The translations under genes were made by a program, and so were the position numbers. From assembly GCA_009778385.1 (NCBI GenBank), contig WRJX01000103.1, positions 24,056-88,055 on the forward strand: a stretch of DNA of 64,000 nt, written 5' to 3'. Shown here piece by piece: positions 41,241 to 50,428 of the stretch. The first letter of the stretch is position 1. Each line of letters opens with the position of its first letter. The notes beneath the pieces are model-generated. The model ran no database searches, was not told where the DNA came from, and saw nothing but the letters and a program-made list of their open reading frames with translations. This DNA comes from Candidatus Bathycorpusculum sp. (lineage in GTDB: Archaea; Thermoproteota; Bathyarchaeia; Bathyarchaeales; Bathycorpusculaceae).

Positions 41241-43748
41241 GTGATAGAAATACTATTTCAACTATTGTTCCTCACAATGCTTTTTGTTTTTCTTGGGGAA
41301 CCGTTGAGAGCTTTAGCCTTAAAGAAACTTGACATCTTCCAAGGCTTAGACTCAATTCAAAACGGAATTTTGGACATTTTTATCGGCGCAATGATTCTTT
41401 ATTTATTAGCACTTCTACCTTTTGGACTTTTCAATTCATCTATTTTACTTGGCTACACAATTTTCAGCATAATCTTTAGCATCTATTTAAACCGCAAGCA
41501 AGTAATCCGCATCTTTAATCTAAAAACATTAACTACTCTAATAACTAATAACAAAAAATATCTCTTAACTTACCTCTCTGTGATTATAATTTTTATCATT
41601 TTTCTATCAATCAATCTATATTCATTAAACGGTCTAGTCTTTGGAAGTGTACGTGATGAATCAATTCATTCCCTCTACACCCAGGTCATCATTCAAAATC
41701 ACGCTTTAACAGGAACTCTGCAACCATACCTACCTGAAGGCGTAATCTACCCACAAGCCGCTCATATAATCTTTGCCTATTCAACATACATTTTAAACTT
41801 GGATATTCCATGGGTCGTTCTTTACGTTTCAGTACTATTCAAATCTCTCTCCGTTTTCGGCGCTTATTTTCTAGGAAAAAAACTCGGCAACAGCGTGTAC
41901 TACGGACTTGCATTAAGCTTTGTAACTGCTTTTATTTCCAGTTGGCCTCTAAACGTTACTTGGGGCGCTAATCCTTTTCTGGTAGGCTTTCCCCTGTTTC
42001 TTGTTTGTATAGGGATACTTTTCAACCTTTACCGTAAACATGACTTAGATAGTATAGTTGTTGCCGGTTTAATGTTTGGTTTTACCGGCGCAGTAATTCT
42101 ATCTTATCTGCAAGCGCTTATTATGATTACTTTCTTACTTTTCATGTACTACATTCTATTTAAAAACCGAAAAAAAATCATAAACAGTTTAACAGCAATG
42201 ATCGCTGTTTTATCTGTAAGTTTAATACCTCTAACTCCATTTTTATATCGTTTTATTGAATTCTACCCCTACCCTGGACACAACATTGGCTTACCATCCG
42301 ACATAACCTCCTGGACAAGCCAGCAAAACTATTTCAATCAAGCAGTAGCTTGGGCATTTAACAATTTATCACCATACATTCTCCCAAAAATCTTAACTAT
42401 ATCTCTTATAAGCAGTTTTGTAGTACTTCTCCTTATAACTAAAGATTATAAAAACCCAAACGACAAAACTATTTCAATAAGTCGCTTTGCTTTAGCTATT
42501 TTTATCCCAGTAATTTTCCTATCTTTTCTATCCTTCTTCCTTCCTGGAGACTTTAACATTATATCTTGGGGTCATCAAGGTATAATTATTTCAATTCCAC
42601 TAAGTATCTTACTTATTGCAACATACTTCAAATTTGCAGAAATATTGCAAAATGGAAGATTCAAACAGTTAGCAAATATATTTCCCAAGAACTCTAAAGC
42701 TATCTTTATTATCATACTTACAGTTTTATCGCTAATAACAGCACCTTTTCTGTACTACCGATTTGTTGATGATTCACAAACTCTAAGCGGCGCCTATAGC
42801 ATTTACGCCGTTACGACCCCTCAAGACTATGCATTAATGCAGTGGATGAAAGCCAATTTAACCTCTCCTGACGCCTTAATTCTAGTTCACCCATACAGTT
42901 CCGGCTTGTTTATCCCCTCTGTATCAAACATTAACGTAATCTATCCCTACACAGGAAGCGCCATGAGTCTCTCATACTTAACGCTAGTAGGTCTACTGGA
43001 AAACAAAACCCTTAACACCCAAGCCTACCAAATAATGCGCAACCTAAATGTTTCATACATATTTGTAAGTTCAAATGTCGTAGCTGAGCCACCTACACTA
43101 AAATGGGAACCCGCTCTGTTTTTAGGAAACCCAAACTTTGAAGTTGTAAAAAACTTTGATGACTCTTACCTGTTCAAAATCACCGGATATAATTCAAACG
43201 TTTACTTTGCTGACGATTTCCAGTATCCTGTATGGAACCAAAACGGCTGGTCAAACAACGAAATTGGTTGGGGCCAAGGAAATGTCACTATAGCTACAGA
43301 TAGTACGTTTGGATCAAACACTTTAGTGATTACTTCACAAACTGCTCCATTAGTTAACCAGTTCGAGCAATATTATGCCAACGGAGTTAACAGGGCTATA
43401 TATGTTGACAATTCTTCGCAAGTTATCCTATCATTTGATTTAGATGCAACAAAAGGGTTTCATGGAAACGACACATTCGCATTCATACTTTCAAACGTTA
43501 ACCAACGCCAAGCCATAGTAATAGCCACATCTAACAACATATTTCAGAACTATTCAAACACTATGACACTACAAAGTAACAGTGGCTCATTTAGCATAAA
43601 CATCAGCCAGTTATGGCAAAACTCTTATGGAACCTCTATTCCATCAACACTAATCTTAAACATGTTAAACTATGACTTTGATGGCGTTCAAAATGTTGCC
43701 CAAATAAGCAACATAATAGTAACCTCAAATTCTACAATTAAACCTTAA
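41241..43748 (+). CDS. large multi-spanning membrane protein, GT-C glycosyltransferase-like
   Basis: The 835-residue protein has about twelve to fourteen transmembrane helices in its first 520 residues. An exported beta-rich domain follows (residues about 640-835, with FADDFQYPVWNQNGWSNNEI and VILSFDLDATKGFHGNDTF). The first outer loop (GSVRDESIHSLYTQVIIQNH) holds an Asp-Glu pair, like the acidic catalytic motif of GT-C enzymes that use polyprenyl-phosphate sugars. PEGVIYPQAAHIIFAY fits too. The short loop ANLTSPDALILVHPYSSGLF resembles membrane glycosyltransferases. The position inside the glycan locus supports the reading, but family membership is inferred from architecture. Confidence 0.72.
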   Translation: MIEILFQLLFLTMLFVFLGEPLRALALKKLDIFQGLDSIQNGILDIFIGAMILYLLALLPFGLFNSSILLGYTIFSIIFSIYLNRKQVIRIFNLKTLTTLITNNKKYLLTYLSVIIIFIIFLSINLYSLNGLVFGSVRDESIHSLYTQVIIQNHALTGTLQPYLPEGVIYPQAAHIIFAYSTYILNLDIPWVVLYVSVLFKSLSVFGAYFLGKKLGNSVYYGLALSFVTAFISSWPLNVTWGANPFLVGFPLFLVCIGILFNLYRKHDLDSIVVAGLMFGFTGAVILSYLQALIMITFLLFMYYILFKNRKKIINSLTAMIAVLSVSLIPLTPFLYRFIEFYPYPGHNIGLPSDITSWTSQQNYFNQAVAWAFNNLSPYILPKILTISLISSFVVLLLITKDYKNPNDKTISISRFALAIFIPVIFLSFLSFFLPGDFNIISWGHQGIIISIPLSILLIATYFKFAEILQNGRFKQLANIFPKNSKAIFIIILTVLSLITAPFLYYRFVDDSQTLSGAYSIYAVTTPQDYALMQWMKANLTSPDALILVHPYSSGLFIPSVSNINVIYPYTGSAMSLSYLTLVGLLENKTLNTQAYQIMRNLNVSYIFVSSNVVAEPPTLKWEPALFLGNPNFEVVKNFDDSYLFKITGYNSNVYFADDFQYPVWNQNGWSNNEIGWGQGNVTIATDSTFGSNTLVITSQTAPLVNQFEQYYANGVNRAIYVDNSSQVILSFDLDATKGFHGNDTFAFILSNVNQRQAIVIATSNNIFQNYSNTMTLQSNSGSFSINISQLWQNSYGTSIPSTLILNMLNYDFDGVQNVAQISNIIVTSNSTIKP

Positions 43749-43769
43749 ATATTTAAACGATTGAACAAC

Positions 43770-44609
43770 ATGAAAACACACACTGAAAAACCAAAAATTT
43801 CTGTTATAATTCCAACACGCAACTCTGCAAAAACACTAGTTAGATGTCTGCAAAGCATAGATTACCAAACTTTCAGACAAATAGAAATAGTTATAGTAGA
43901 CGCATTCAGCAGTGACGAAACCATAAATATCGCTAAAAAATTTCAAACTAAAATATTACAGATGAAAGGTTTTCAGTCAAAAGCTCGAAACATAGGCATT
44001 CAACAATCCACTGGTGAATTTGTGCTCTTTTTGGATTCAGACCAAGTCTTATCCAAAACAGTTATTGAAGATTGCCTTGTCATGTGCCTAAATAACCGCG
44101 CCGGCATGATTAGAATTCCTGAAGTTTTTGTCGGCAACAGTTTTTGGAGTATATGCTCTGCTGTATGGAGAAATACTTATGATAAAGTTGAAGCCCTTTA
44201 TGGCGAACGTTTAAATTTAGTTAACAGTAAGCCACGATTTTTCTCTCGCGCCACCTTGGAAAAGGCTGGGTTGTTTGATGAATCGTTGTTGTGGGGTGAA
44301 GATTATGACTTATACACACGCCTTAAGAGTCAAAATGTCCAGGAAATGGTTTGCAATTCAGTTTTATACCATTTTGAAGCTGTTTCATTAAAGCAGTTTT
44401 TGTTTAAAAATCTCCGTTACGGCGATTCTATACCTGCTTTCAGACAGCGAAGTAACGGTCAAGGCTTTTCAGTAATGATTAACCATTCAGCTTTAACCTT
44501 TTTAGAAATTTTAAAAAAACCCAAAAATTTATCGATAGTTGTAGGTTGTACTGTCTTGTTTTTGATTAAATCAATTGCTACTATTTTAGGTGTTTTGAAA
44601 GGTCTATAA
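43770..44609 (+). CDS. family 2 glycosyltransferase
   Basis: A clear GT2 enzyme: KISVIIPTRNSAKTLVRCLQ at residues 8-27, IEIVIVDAFSSDETINIAKK, the DSDQ metal-binding motif in GEFVLFLDSDQVLSKTVI, and EDYDLYTRLK as the acceptor-side acidic motif. A C-terminal hydrophobic segment (LSIVVGCTVLFLIKSIATIL) anchors it to the membrane. ATG 43770 (279 residues) is preferred over TTG 43761. It follows the large membrane protein gene by about 20 bases and is probably in one transcript with the rml genes downstream. Confidence 0.88.
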   Translation: MKTHTEKPKISVIIPTRNSAKTLVRCLQSIDYQTFRQIEIVIVDAFSSDETINIAKKFQTKILQMKGFQSKARNIGIQQSTGEFVLFLDSDQVLSKTVIEDCLVMCLNNRAGMIRIPEVFVGNSFWSICSAVWRNTYDKVEALYGERLNLVNSKPRFFSRATLEKAGLFDESLLWGEDYDLYTRLKSQNVQEMVCNSVLYHFEAVSLKQFLFKNLRYGDSIPAFRQRSNGQGFSVMINHSALTFLEILKKPKNLSIVVGCTVLFLIKSIATILGVLKGL

Positions 44610-44650
44610 CTAAGTCTCTAATAATATTTTAATTAGAGGTGTCAAAAAAA

Positions 44651-45709
44651 ATGAAGGCTCTTGTACTTAGCGGCGGTAAAGGCACAAGGCTTAGACCTTT
44701 AACTTTCACTTGTGCAAAACAACTTATTCCAGTAGCAAATAAACCAATTCTGGGCTATGTTCTTGACCAAGTAACATCTGCCAGCATTAAAACGGCGGGT
44801 ATAATAACAGCGCCAGAAACAGGGCAACACGTCAAAGACTATGTTGACGATGGTTCAAACTGGAATCTTAAAGTTAAATATATACCTCAAGAGCCTTTAG
44901 GTTTAGCACATGCAGTTAAAACAGCTAAACGCTTTTTGGGGCAAGACTCTTTTGTTATGTGCCTTGGTGATAACGTCACTGGACAAGGTTTGAATCCTTT
45001 TGTTAAAAAATTCAAAAATGAAAAACTTGATGCCTTAATAATCTTAAAAGAAGTTGAAAAACCATCAGCTTTTGGTATTGCTCAGCTTGATAAAGAAGGC
45101 AACATCACACGATTGGTTGAGAAGCCTAAGACTCCCATGGGAAACTTGGCAATAATTGGCACCTACTTGTTTTCCAATAAAGTTCATCAAGCGATTGAAC
45201 AAATAAAGCCATCTTGGCGTGGAGAACTAGAAATAACTGATGCTATTCAAGAAATGATAAACATGGGTTTTTCAGTTAAGGCTGAACTTCTTGATTCATG
45301 GTGGCTTGACACAGGCAAAAAAGACGATATTTTAACAGCAAATGCTCGAATTCTTGATGAGTACATTCAACTTGATGTAAAAGGTACCTTAACTTGTAGT
45401 ATTGTCGATGGCAGAGTAAAAGTTGAGCCGTCCGCAAAAATTATAAACAGCACTATTCGAGGGCCTTGTGTAATAGGTAAAAATGTTGTTATAGAGAACT
45501 CTTTTGTTGGGCCTTACACAAGTATCGGTGACAATTCTTATATTGTTAATTCAAATGTTGAGTATAGTGTAATACAAGACAACGTTACCGTCAAGGATAT
45601 TGAGCGATTAGAGGATAGTTTAGTTGGAAAAAATGCTAAAGTAACTCGGAATCAAAGGAATCGCACAACTAAAGTGAATATGGGCGACTATTCTGAAATA
45701 GAAGTTTAA
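44651..45709 (+). CDS. rmlA: glucose-1-phosphate thymidylyltransferase (RmlA, long archaeal form)
   Basis: The enzyme makes dTDP-glucose from dTTP and glucose 1-phosphate, the first step to dTDP-L-rhamnose. MKALVLSGGKGTRLRPLTFT is the nucleotide-binding signature, with QLIPVANKPILGYVLDQ, VMCLGDNV and the EKPKTPMGNLA loop. The C-terminal left-handed beta-helix (IINSTIRGPCVIGKNVVIEN) makes the 352 residues longer than bacterial RmlA. ATG 44651 follows GAGGTG by nine bases. The rml genes follow in the order A, C, B, D. Confidence 0.93.
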   Translation: MKALVLSGGKGTRLRPLTFTCAKQLIPVANKPILGYVLDQVTSASIKTAGIITAPETGQHVKDYVDDGSNWNLKVKYIPQEPLGLAHAVKTAKRFLGQDSFVMCLGDNVTGQGLNPFVKKFKNEKLDALIILKEVEKPSAFGIAQLDKEGNITRLVEKPKTPMGNLAIIGTYLFSNKVHQAIEQIKPSWRGELEITDAIQEMINMGFSVKAELLDSWWLDTGKKDDILTANARILDEYIQLDVKGTLTCSIVDGRVKVEPSAKIINSTIRGPCVIGKNVVIENSFVGPYTSIGDNSYIVNSNVEYSVIQDNVTVKDIERLEDSLVGKNAKVTRNQRNRTTKVNMGDYSEIEV

Positions 45710-45772
45710 TTTGGTTGAATATAAGAACTATTATAAATGTTTTATAAATATAATTTTATAATGTAGATTTGG

Positions 45773-46285
45773 TTGATTACTGTGTTGAAAGGGATAAGGG
45801 TTAAAACGATCGATCGTTTCATTGACGAGCGAGGCTTCTTTACAGAAGTAATGCGCAAAGACTGGACAGATTTATTTGCAGAAGACGTGATTGTTCAGGT
45901 TAATCATTCATTTACGTACCCTAACATTGTTCGTGCATGGCATCGGCATCTAAGAGGTCAAATTGATTACTTTTTAACCTTAAAAGGTATGATAAAAATT
46001 GGAGTTTATAATGATGAATCAGGTGAACTTGACGAAATAGTCTCAAGTGAACTGGATCTTCAAATGGTTCGCGTGCCTGGTTTTTATTGGCATGGATTTA
46101 AAGCTGTAGGCAATGAACCCGTGGTGCTTGTATATTTTACCACACACCTTTATGACTCATCTAATCCTGACGAGGAACGTCGCGCATGGAATGACCCGAC
46201 AATTATCCCTAAATTGGTAAACGGTAAAACTGATGATCCCCGTGTAGGTAAACCTTGGGATTGGAATTTTCTACCTAATAAATGA
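45773..46285 (+). CDS. rmlC: dTDP-4-dehydrorhamnose 3,5-epimerase (RmlC)
   Basis: RmlC epimerises C3 and C5 of dTDP-4-keto-6-deoxyglucose. The cupin signature IVRAWHRHLRGQIDYFLTLK includes the catalytic His, and the substrate loop (VRVPGFYWHGFKAVGNEPVV) follows. The N-terminal KTIDRFIDERGFFTEVMR is standard. The length is 170 residues. The TTG start 45773 is used here, although GTG 45782 with a GGTTGA element just upstream is also possible. The gene ends eight bases before the rmlB start. Confidence 0.9.
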   Translation: MITVLKGIRVKTIDRFIDERGFFTEVMRKDWTDLFAEDVIVQVNHSFTYPNIVRAWHRHLRGQIDYFLTLKGMIKIGVYNDESGELDEIVSSELDLQMVRVPGFYWHGFKAVGNEPVVLVYFTTHLYDSSNPDEERRAWNDPTIIPKLVNGKTDDPRVGKPWDWNFLPNK

Positions 46286-46292
46286 GTAAGTG

Positions 46293-47306
46293 ATGAATAT
46301 GAAGTTGTTAGTTACTGGCGGTTTAGGTTTTATAGGAAGCAACTTTTGTAGGTACATGTTGACAAAGTATCCAAATTGCGAATTGATAAACGTTGACAAA
46401 ATTGGAATAGGTGCTAATCCGGCTAACCTGCATAATGTTGAAAATGATAAGCGTTATACATTCATTAAAGGTGATATTTGCAATCCACAGCTTATGAACC
46501 GGTTGATCCATCAGGTCGATGCAGTAGTTAATATCGCTGCTGAAACTCATGTTGACCGTAGTATAAGCGACCCAAACACATTCTTACAAAACAACACGTT
46601 AGGCACTTTTACAATTCTAGAAGCTATAAGACGACATAACCATAAAGCCCGCTTTTTACAAGTTTCAACTGATGAGGTTTATGGTGAAACCCTTGAAGGC
46701 TCCTTTACAGAGAACAATCCACCTAAACCTTCTAATCCTTACTCTGCTTCAAAAGCAGCTGGTGACATGTTTGTTCTTGCTTATCACAAAACTTATGGAC
46801 TAAACGTTTCAATAACACGATGTACTAACAATTTTGGGCCTCATCAATTACCTGAAAAATTAATTCCTAAAACCGTTATCCGTGCACTACGTGACTTACC
46901 TATTCCAATTTATGGCTCAGGTAAAAACGTGCGCGATTGGATTTACGTCCAAGATCATTGTTCAGCAATTGATACTACACTTGAAAAAGGCGTAGCAGGC
47001 GAAATCTATAACGTCTCTGCAGGAAATGAAGTACCAAACATTGACATTGTCAAAAAAATCATTGAACAACTTGATAAACCTGAAAGCTTGATAACATACG
47101 TTGAAGACCGCCCAGGTCACGATACACGTTACAGCTTAGATTCAACAAATACTCAGACAACACTAGGTTGGAAGCCAACATGCGATTTCAAAAAATCACT
47201 TGAATCCACTGTTCAATGGTATTTAGAAAATGAGCATTGGTGGATACCTTTTGCAACAGAGGTACTTCTTCACCCTACACCTTGGAAACTCAGTGGTACC
47301 CATTGA
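46293..47306 (+). CDS. rmlB: dTDP-glucose 4,6-dehydratase (RmlB)
   Basis: RmlB is an extended short-chain dehydrogenase that forms dTDP-4-keto-6-deoxyglucose with bound NAD. The dinucleotide motif MKLLVTGGLGFIGSNFCRYM is followed by AAETHVDRSISDPNTFLQ, STDEVYGE with the catalytic Thr-Asp-Glu, and the YSASKAAGDMFVLAYH active-site Tyr-x3-Lys. TRCTNNFGPHQLPEKLIPKT is also present. It has 337 residues. ATG 46293 or 46299 could initiate. The stop overlaps the rmlD start. Confidence 0.95.
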   Translation: MNMKLLVTGGLGFIGSNFCRYMLTKYPNCELINVDKIGIGANPANLHNVENDKRYTFIKGDICNPQLMNRLIHQVDAVVNIAAETHVDRSISDPNTFLQNNTLGTFTILEAIRRHNHKARFLQVSTDEVYGETLEGSFTENNPPKPSNPYSASKAAGDMFVLAYHKTYGLNVSITRCTNNFGPHQLPEKLIPKTVIRALRDLPIPIYGSGKNVRDWIYVQDHCSAIDTTLEKGVAGEIYNVSAGNEVPNIDIVKKIIEQLDKPESLITYVEDRPGHDTRYSLDSTNTQTTLGWKPTCDFKKSLESTVQWYLENEHWWIPFATEVLLHPTPWKLSGTH

Positions 47307-48190
47307 AGCTTCTAATTACAGGTGCCAGTGGACTTTTAGGTTCTAAACTAGCAAAAACTGCGTTGGCAGAAGGCATTGAAGTTTACGCTGGATATAACCG
47401 GAGCCCAATCCAGTGGGGAACTCCTGTTTTATTCGACGTTTCTAACAAAAGTCAAATTGAGAAAGCCTTTGATTCAGTGAAGCCTACTATTGTGGTGCAC
47501 GCAGCTTCTTTGACAGATGTTGACAAATGTGAACTCAACCGGGAACTTACTTGGAAAATTAATGTTGATGGCACCACAAACGTTGCTCATTTTGCAGCAA
47601 AAACCAATTGCTTTCTAATTTACATCTCTACAGATTATGTTTTTAACGGCAAAAAATACTGCTACAAAGAAATTGACCAAACTGGACCCATTAATTATTA
47701 CGGATTAACTAAACTTAAAGCTGAAGAAGCCTCACTTAAATTGGCACCAAATTGCTGCATTGCTCGCACCAGCGTAATTTATGGCGCTACACCTGCAACG
47801 GGCAAAATTAACTTTGCACTTTGGCTCCTTAACAAACTAAAAAACGGTGAAAAACTACAAATTGTAACTGACCAATATAACTCCCCAACACTTAACACTA
47901 ACTTGGCTGACATGATTTTGGACATTATTAAACAACGTTTATACGGCGTTTTCCATTTATCTGGCGCTTCACGGATTAGCCGTTACAATTTTGCTTTAGC
48001 TTTAGCTGAAACTTTTAATTTAGACGCCAATTTAATTGAGCCTGTTTTAACTTCAAACTTTAATTGGCCTGCACAGCGACCAAAGGATTCTTCTCTTGAC
48101 GTTTCTAAAGCTCAACAACTACTACATGCCAAGCCTATGGAGTTAACTTCTGCGCTAACAACTTTAAAGAAGGAATTGGCGGTCGTCTGA
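47303..48190 (+). CDS. rmlD: dTDP-4-dehydrorhamnose reductase (RmlD)
   Basis: RmlD reduces dTDP-4-keto-L-rhamnose to dTDP-L-rhamnose with NAD(P)H. The motifs are LLITGASGLLGSKLAKTAL, AASLTDVDKCELNRELTWKI, YISTDYVFNGKK and NYYGLTKLKAEEASLKL with Tyr-x3-Lys. ARTSVIYGATPA supports it. TTG 47303 overlaps the rmlB stop (TTGA) and gives 295 residues, the normal length; the longer open frame has non-family residues. It closes the rmlACBD cluster, which supplies rhamnose for the surface glycan. Confidence 0.92.
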   Translation: MKLLITGASGLLGSKLAKTALAEGIEVYAGYNRSPIQWGTPVLFDVSNKSQIEKAFDSVKPTIVVHAASLTDVDKCELNRELTWKINVDGTTNVAHFAAKTNCFLIYISTDYVFNGKKYCYKEIDQTGPINYYGLTKLKAEEASLKLAPNCCIARTSVIYGATPATGKINFALWLLNKLKNGEKLQIVTDQYNSPTLNTNLADMILDIIKQRLYGVFHLSGASRISRYNFALALAETFNLDANLIEPVLTSNFNWPAQRPKDSSLDVSKAQQLLHAKPMELTSALTTLKKELAVV

Positions 48191-48322
48191 AAAAACAAAC
48201 AAAATTTATCTATTGACTTTTTTGTTATATCGCCTATAATTCTCAAACGTTATTGTCTATTATTAACAAAAACGTTATGTTTGGGTGTGGTAAACTTACA
48301 TCAACTGCAGGTCTGATAGCTC

Positions 48323-48664
48323 GTGAAAGGCTCCCTTAAACCGTTAAGTGTAAAACAAATTGCCCAACAACGCATTGATATACTATTTGAGCAAGCGGAC
48401 GCTGTAGGAAAAACCAATCCCCCACTGGCAGCTGAGTACATTAAGACTATTCAAAAAGTAGCTATGTCTGCCCGTTTTCCATTGCCACCCAAATACAAAC
48501 GCCGTATCTGTAAACATTGTGGTGCCTTACTCATTGTAGGTTTTAATTGCCGTGTACGCATTCAACAAAAAAGAGAGCCACATATCGTAGCAACATGTTT
48601 AAACTGCGGTTATAATTCACGTATACTGCTCAGAAAGAAAAAGGAACGCGTAGAAATTGAGTAA
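48323..48664 (+). CDS. rnp4: ribonuclease P protein component 4 (Rpp21/Rpr2 type)
   Basis: The 113-residue protein has the N-terminal helical pair (SVKQIAQQRIDILFEQADAV, then AAEYIKTIQKVAMSARFPLP) and a four-cysteine zinc ribbon: CKHCGALLIVGFNCRVRI, then ATCLNCGYNSRILLRKKKER. These are diagnostic of the archaeal Rpp21 homologue, which binds the specificity domain of RNase P RNA with Rpp29. A GTG start is used. It overlaps the YhbY-type gene by eight bases. Confidence 0.93.
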   Translation: MKGSLKPLSVKQIAQQRIDILFEQADAVGKTNPPLAAEYIKTIQKVAMSARFPLPPKYKRRICKHCGALLIVGFNCRVRIQQKREPHIVATCLNCGYNSRILLRKKKERVEIE

Positions 48665-48971
48665 ACCAATAACGACTCGCATGAAGCGTCATGTCAAACA
48701 TGTGCTAAAAGATGAAAACCCGACCATTTGGATTGGCAAGGAAGGACTAACGCCACAATTGGCTGCTGAAGTTGAAAAACAACTCCAAAAAAATAAGATG
48801 GTAAAAATAAGAATTCTTCCCGCCGCATTAACAGACGATAACACCGCACAAAGCATCGCCGCCAAAACAGCTGAACAAACTGAATCAGCCCTCGTTGAAG
48901 TACGCGGTCACGTTTTCATACTGTTCAGAAAACGACGCCAAATAACTCCATCTTCCCAAACTAACCCTTAA
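48657..48971 (+). CDS. YhbY/CRM-domain RNA-binding protein
   Basis: The 104-residue protein is a single CRM domain, known from bacterial YhbY and plant splicing factors. It starts with KPITTRMKRHVKHVLKDENP and has TIWIGKEGLTPQLAAEVEKQ. KNKMVKIRILPA and the C-terminal RGHVFILFRKRR follow; the last is the usual basic strand. The archaeal form probably associates with pre-ribosomal RNA. A TTG start lies within the end of rnp4, so the two are co-translated. Confidence 0.88.
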   Translation: MSKPITTRMKRHVKHVLKDENPTIWIGKEGLTPQLAAEVEKQLQKNKMVKIRILPAALTDDNTAQSIAAKTAEQTESALVEVRGHVFILFRKRRQITPSSQTNP

Positions 48972-49211
48972 CAGAACTTTGTTTTTCTGTTTTTAGACTT
49001 TTTAAAATTTCTGTTTTTCCCTGATGATTTTATTTTAACTGTTTTAAACGTTTTAGGCTTGGATTCAGGTTACCGATTAAAAAGCGTGATGAGTATCAAC
49101 GGTTTTTATAAAAGCAGTATTTTCTACCAGAGGGACATAAAATAGCCTGAAAATTTAATTATTCTAACTCGTGTTCCAGTATGGTTCTATTAGGTAACAA
49201 GGGTAATGTTA
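48972..49211. other. gap before the 49212 hairpin, no recognised gene
   Basis: This stretch has no coding frame. T-rich runs after the YhbY stop (about 48981-49023) are likely terminators for the rnp4 operon. Confidence 0.35.
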
Positions 49212-49261
49212 GCCAAAAAAGGGTTAGTGGATGTAGAAAAACCCTTTATAGTGCCTTTGGC
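49212..49261 (+). repeat. long imperfect hairpin upstream of the S19e operon
   Basis: GCCAAA (49212-49217) pairs with TTTGGC (49256-49261), and directly inside AAAGGGTT (49218-49225) pairs with AACCCTTT (49240-49247). The loop is 14 bases and a nine-base bulge lies on the 3' side. It lies about 190 bases before the S19e start, so it could be a terminator, a small RNA or a regulatory leader. No coding frame overlaps it. Confidence 0.45.
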
Positions 49262-49450
49262 ATGTAACTATAGTTAATTTAAGTCACTGTAAGCAAGGCC
49301 TCAATTGTTCGCCCCCTTTTGGTGGCGAGATTGATGTTGGGTATGCTATAGTTTGAGAAACTGCGCAATAGTTTACCAGTTGTTCAGAGAATATTTATAT
49401 TAGGCTTCACTGTTTTACTGCAAGGAAAAACTAAAAGGGACAAGAGTATC

Positions 49451-49915
49451 TTGACAACTCCTCACGACGTACCTGCATCCAAGTTCATCGATCGATTAGC
49501 AAAATACTTAAAAGAAAATGTCGATGAAGTTCAACCATTGTCATGGACAGGCGTAGCTAAAACAGGCATGCACGTTGAAAAACCGCCACAAAATTCAAAT
49601 TGGTGGTATGTTCGTAGCGCATCTGTTCTGCGCAAGATTTACATTCACGGTCCAATTGGTCTTGAAGACTTAAGGTCTGATTATGGTGGAAGAAAAAACC
49701 GTGGTAGCAAACCTGACCGTGTTAAAAAAGCTGGCGGTAGCAGTATCCGCAAAGTTCTACAACAGCTCGAGGCAGCAGAATTAATCGTTACCATTCGCCC
49801 AGAAGGAAGAAAAATGTCTCCAAAAGGTCGCAAATTATTGCAAGAAGTCGCTAGTGACTTGGTAAAAGAAATGGTGAAAACTGTTCCAGAGCTAAAGAAA
49901 TATCAAGGCGAATAA
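49451..49915 (+). CDS. rps19e: small-subunit ribosomal protein S19e (eS19)
   Basis: The 154-residue protein is a winged-helix small-subunit protein. The N-terminus MTTPHDVPASKFIDRLAKYL, the block DEVQPLSWTGVAKTGMHVEK, NWWYVRSASVLRKIYIHGPI, and the basic LRSDYGGRKNRGSKPDRV are all diagnostic. A TTG start is used. It begins a translation operon (S19e, PDCD5, L39e, L31e) that continues after a gap with aIF6, LX, prefoldin and FtsY. Confidence 0.97.
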   Translation: MTTPHDVPASKFIDRLAKYLKENVDEVQPLSWTGVAKTGMHVEKPPQNSNWWYVRSASVLRKIYIHGPIGLEDLRSDYGGRKNRGSKPDRVKKAGGSSIRKVLQQLEAAELIVTIRPEGRKMSPKGRKLLQEVASDLVKEMVKTVPELKKYQGE

Positions 49916-49920
49916 GTAAG

Positions 49921-50250
49921 ATGCCAGATGATGAGCTTGAGAGTATTCGGAAACGAAAACTTTTGTCTATGCAGAATCGCGTAAGTGATGAGCAAAGACA
50001 AGCTCAAGCTGAAGAAAAAATTGAAGCTCAGAAACAGGCTTTGTTACGACAAATCCTGTCTCCTGAAGCAAGACAACGGCTTAACAACCTAAAAATGGTT
50101 CGAGCCGATTTCACAGAACAAATTGAACTGCAGCTGATCCAGATGGCTCAAATAGGCAAACTACCTATACCGTTATCTGACGCACAGTTAAAACAAATAC
50201 TGTTGCAGCTTCAATCACGCAAGCGAGAAACAAAAATTACAAGGATATGA
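49921..50250 (+). CDS. PDCD5-family DNA-binding protein
   Basis: The archaeal homologue of human PDCD5/TFAR19 is a small three-helix-bundle protein, usually encoded beside S19e, as here. It has 109 residues: an acidic-then-basic N-terminus (MPDDELESIRKRKLLSMQNR), a coiled helix and the core ILSPEARQRLNNLKMVRADF. It ends QLKQILLQLQSRKRETKITR. The N-terminal helix is predicted to bind nucleic acid. The gene starts five bases after S19e. Confidence 0.93.
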   Translation: MPDDELESIRKRKLLSMQNRVSDEQRQAQAEEKIEAQKQALLRQILSPEARQRLNNLKMVRADFTEQIELQLIQMAQIGKLPIPLSDAQLKQILLQLQSRKRETKITRI

Positions 50251-50254
50251 GAAA

Positions 50255-50413
50255 ATGGCAAGAGTTAAACCACCTGCGAAAAAACGCCGATTAGCTAAGG
50301 CATCAAAGGAATCATCGTCCGTTCCAACATGGGTAGTCGCTAGAACTGACGGCAAAGTCCGAATGACTCCTAAAAGTAGACGGAACTGGCGTACAAAGAA
50401 AATAAAGGCATAG
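50255..50413 (+). CDS. rpl39e: large-subunit ribosomal protein L39e (eL39)
   Basis: This tiny gene encodes 52 residues: MARVKPPAKKRRLAKASKES, a linker, then VPTWVVARTDGKVRMTPKSR and RNWRTKKIKA. The R-R-N-W-R end and the P-x-W-V-x-x-R-T centre are the L39e signature. L39e lines the peptide exit tunnel. It starts four bases after the PDCD5 gene stop, in the usual archaeal order before L31e. Confidence 0.95.
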   Translation: MARVKPPAKKRRLAKASKESSSVPTWVVARTDGKVRMTPKSRRNWRTKKIKA

Positions 50414-50428
50414 GAGAATTGACAATTA

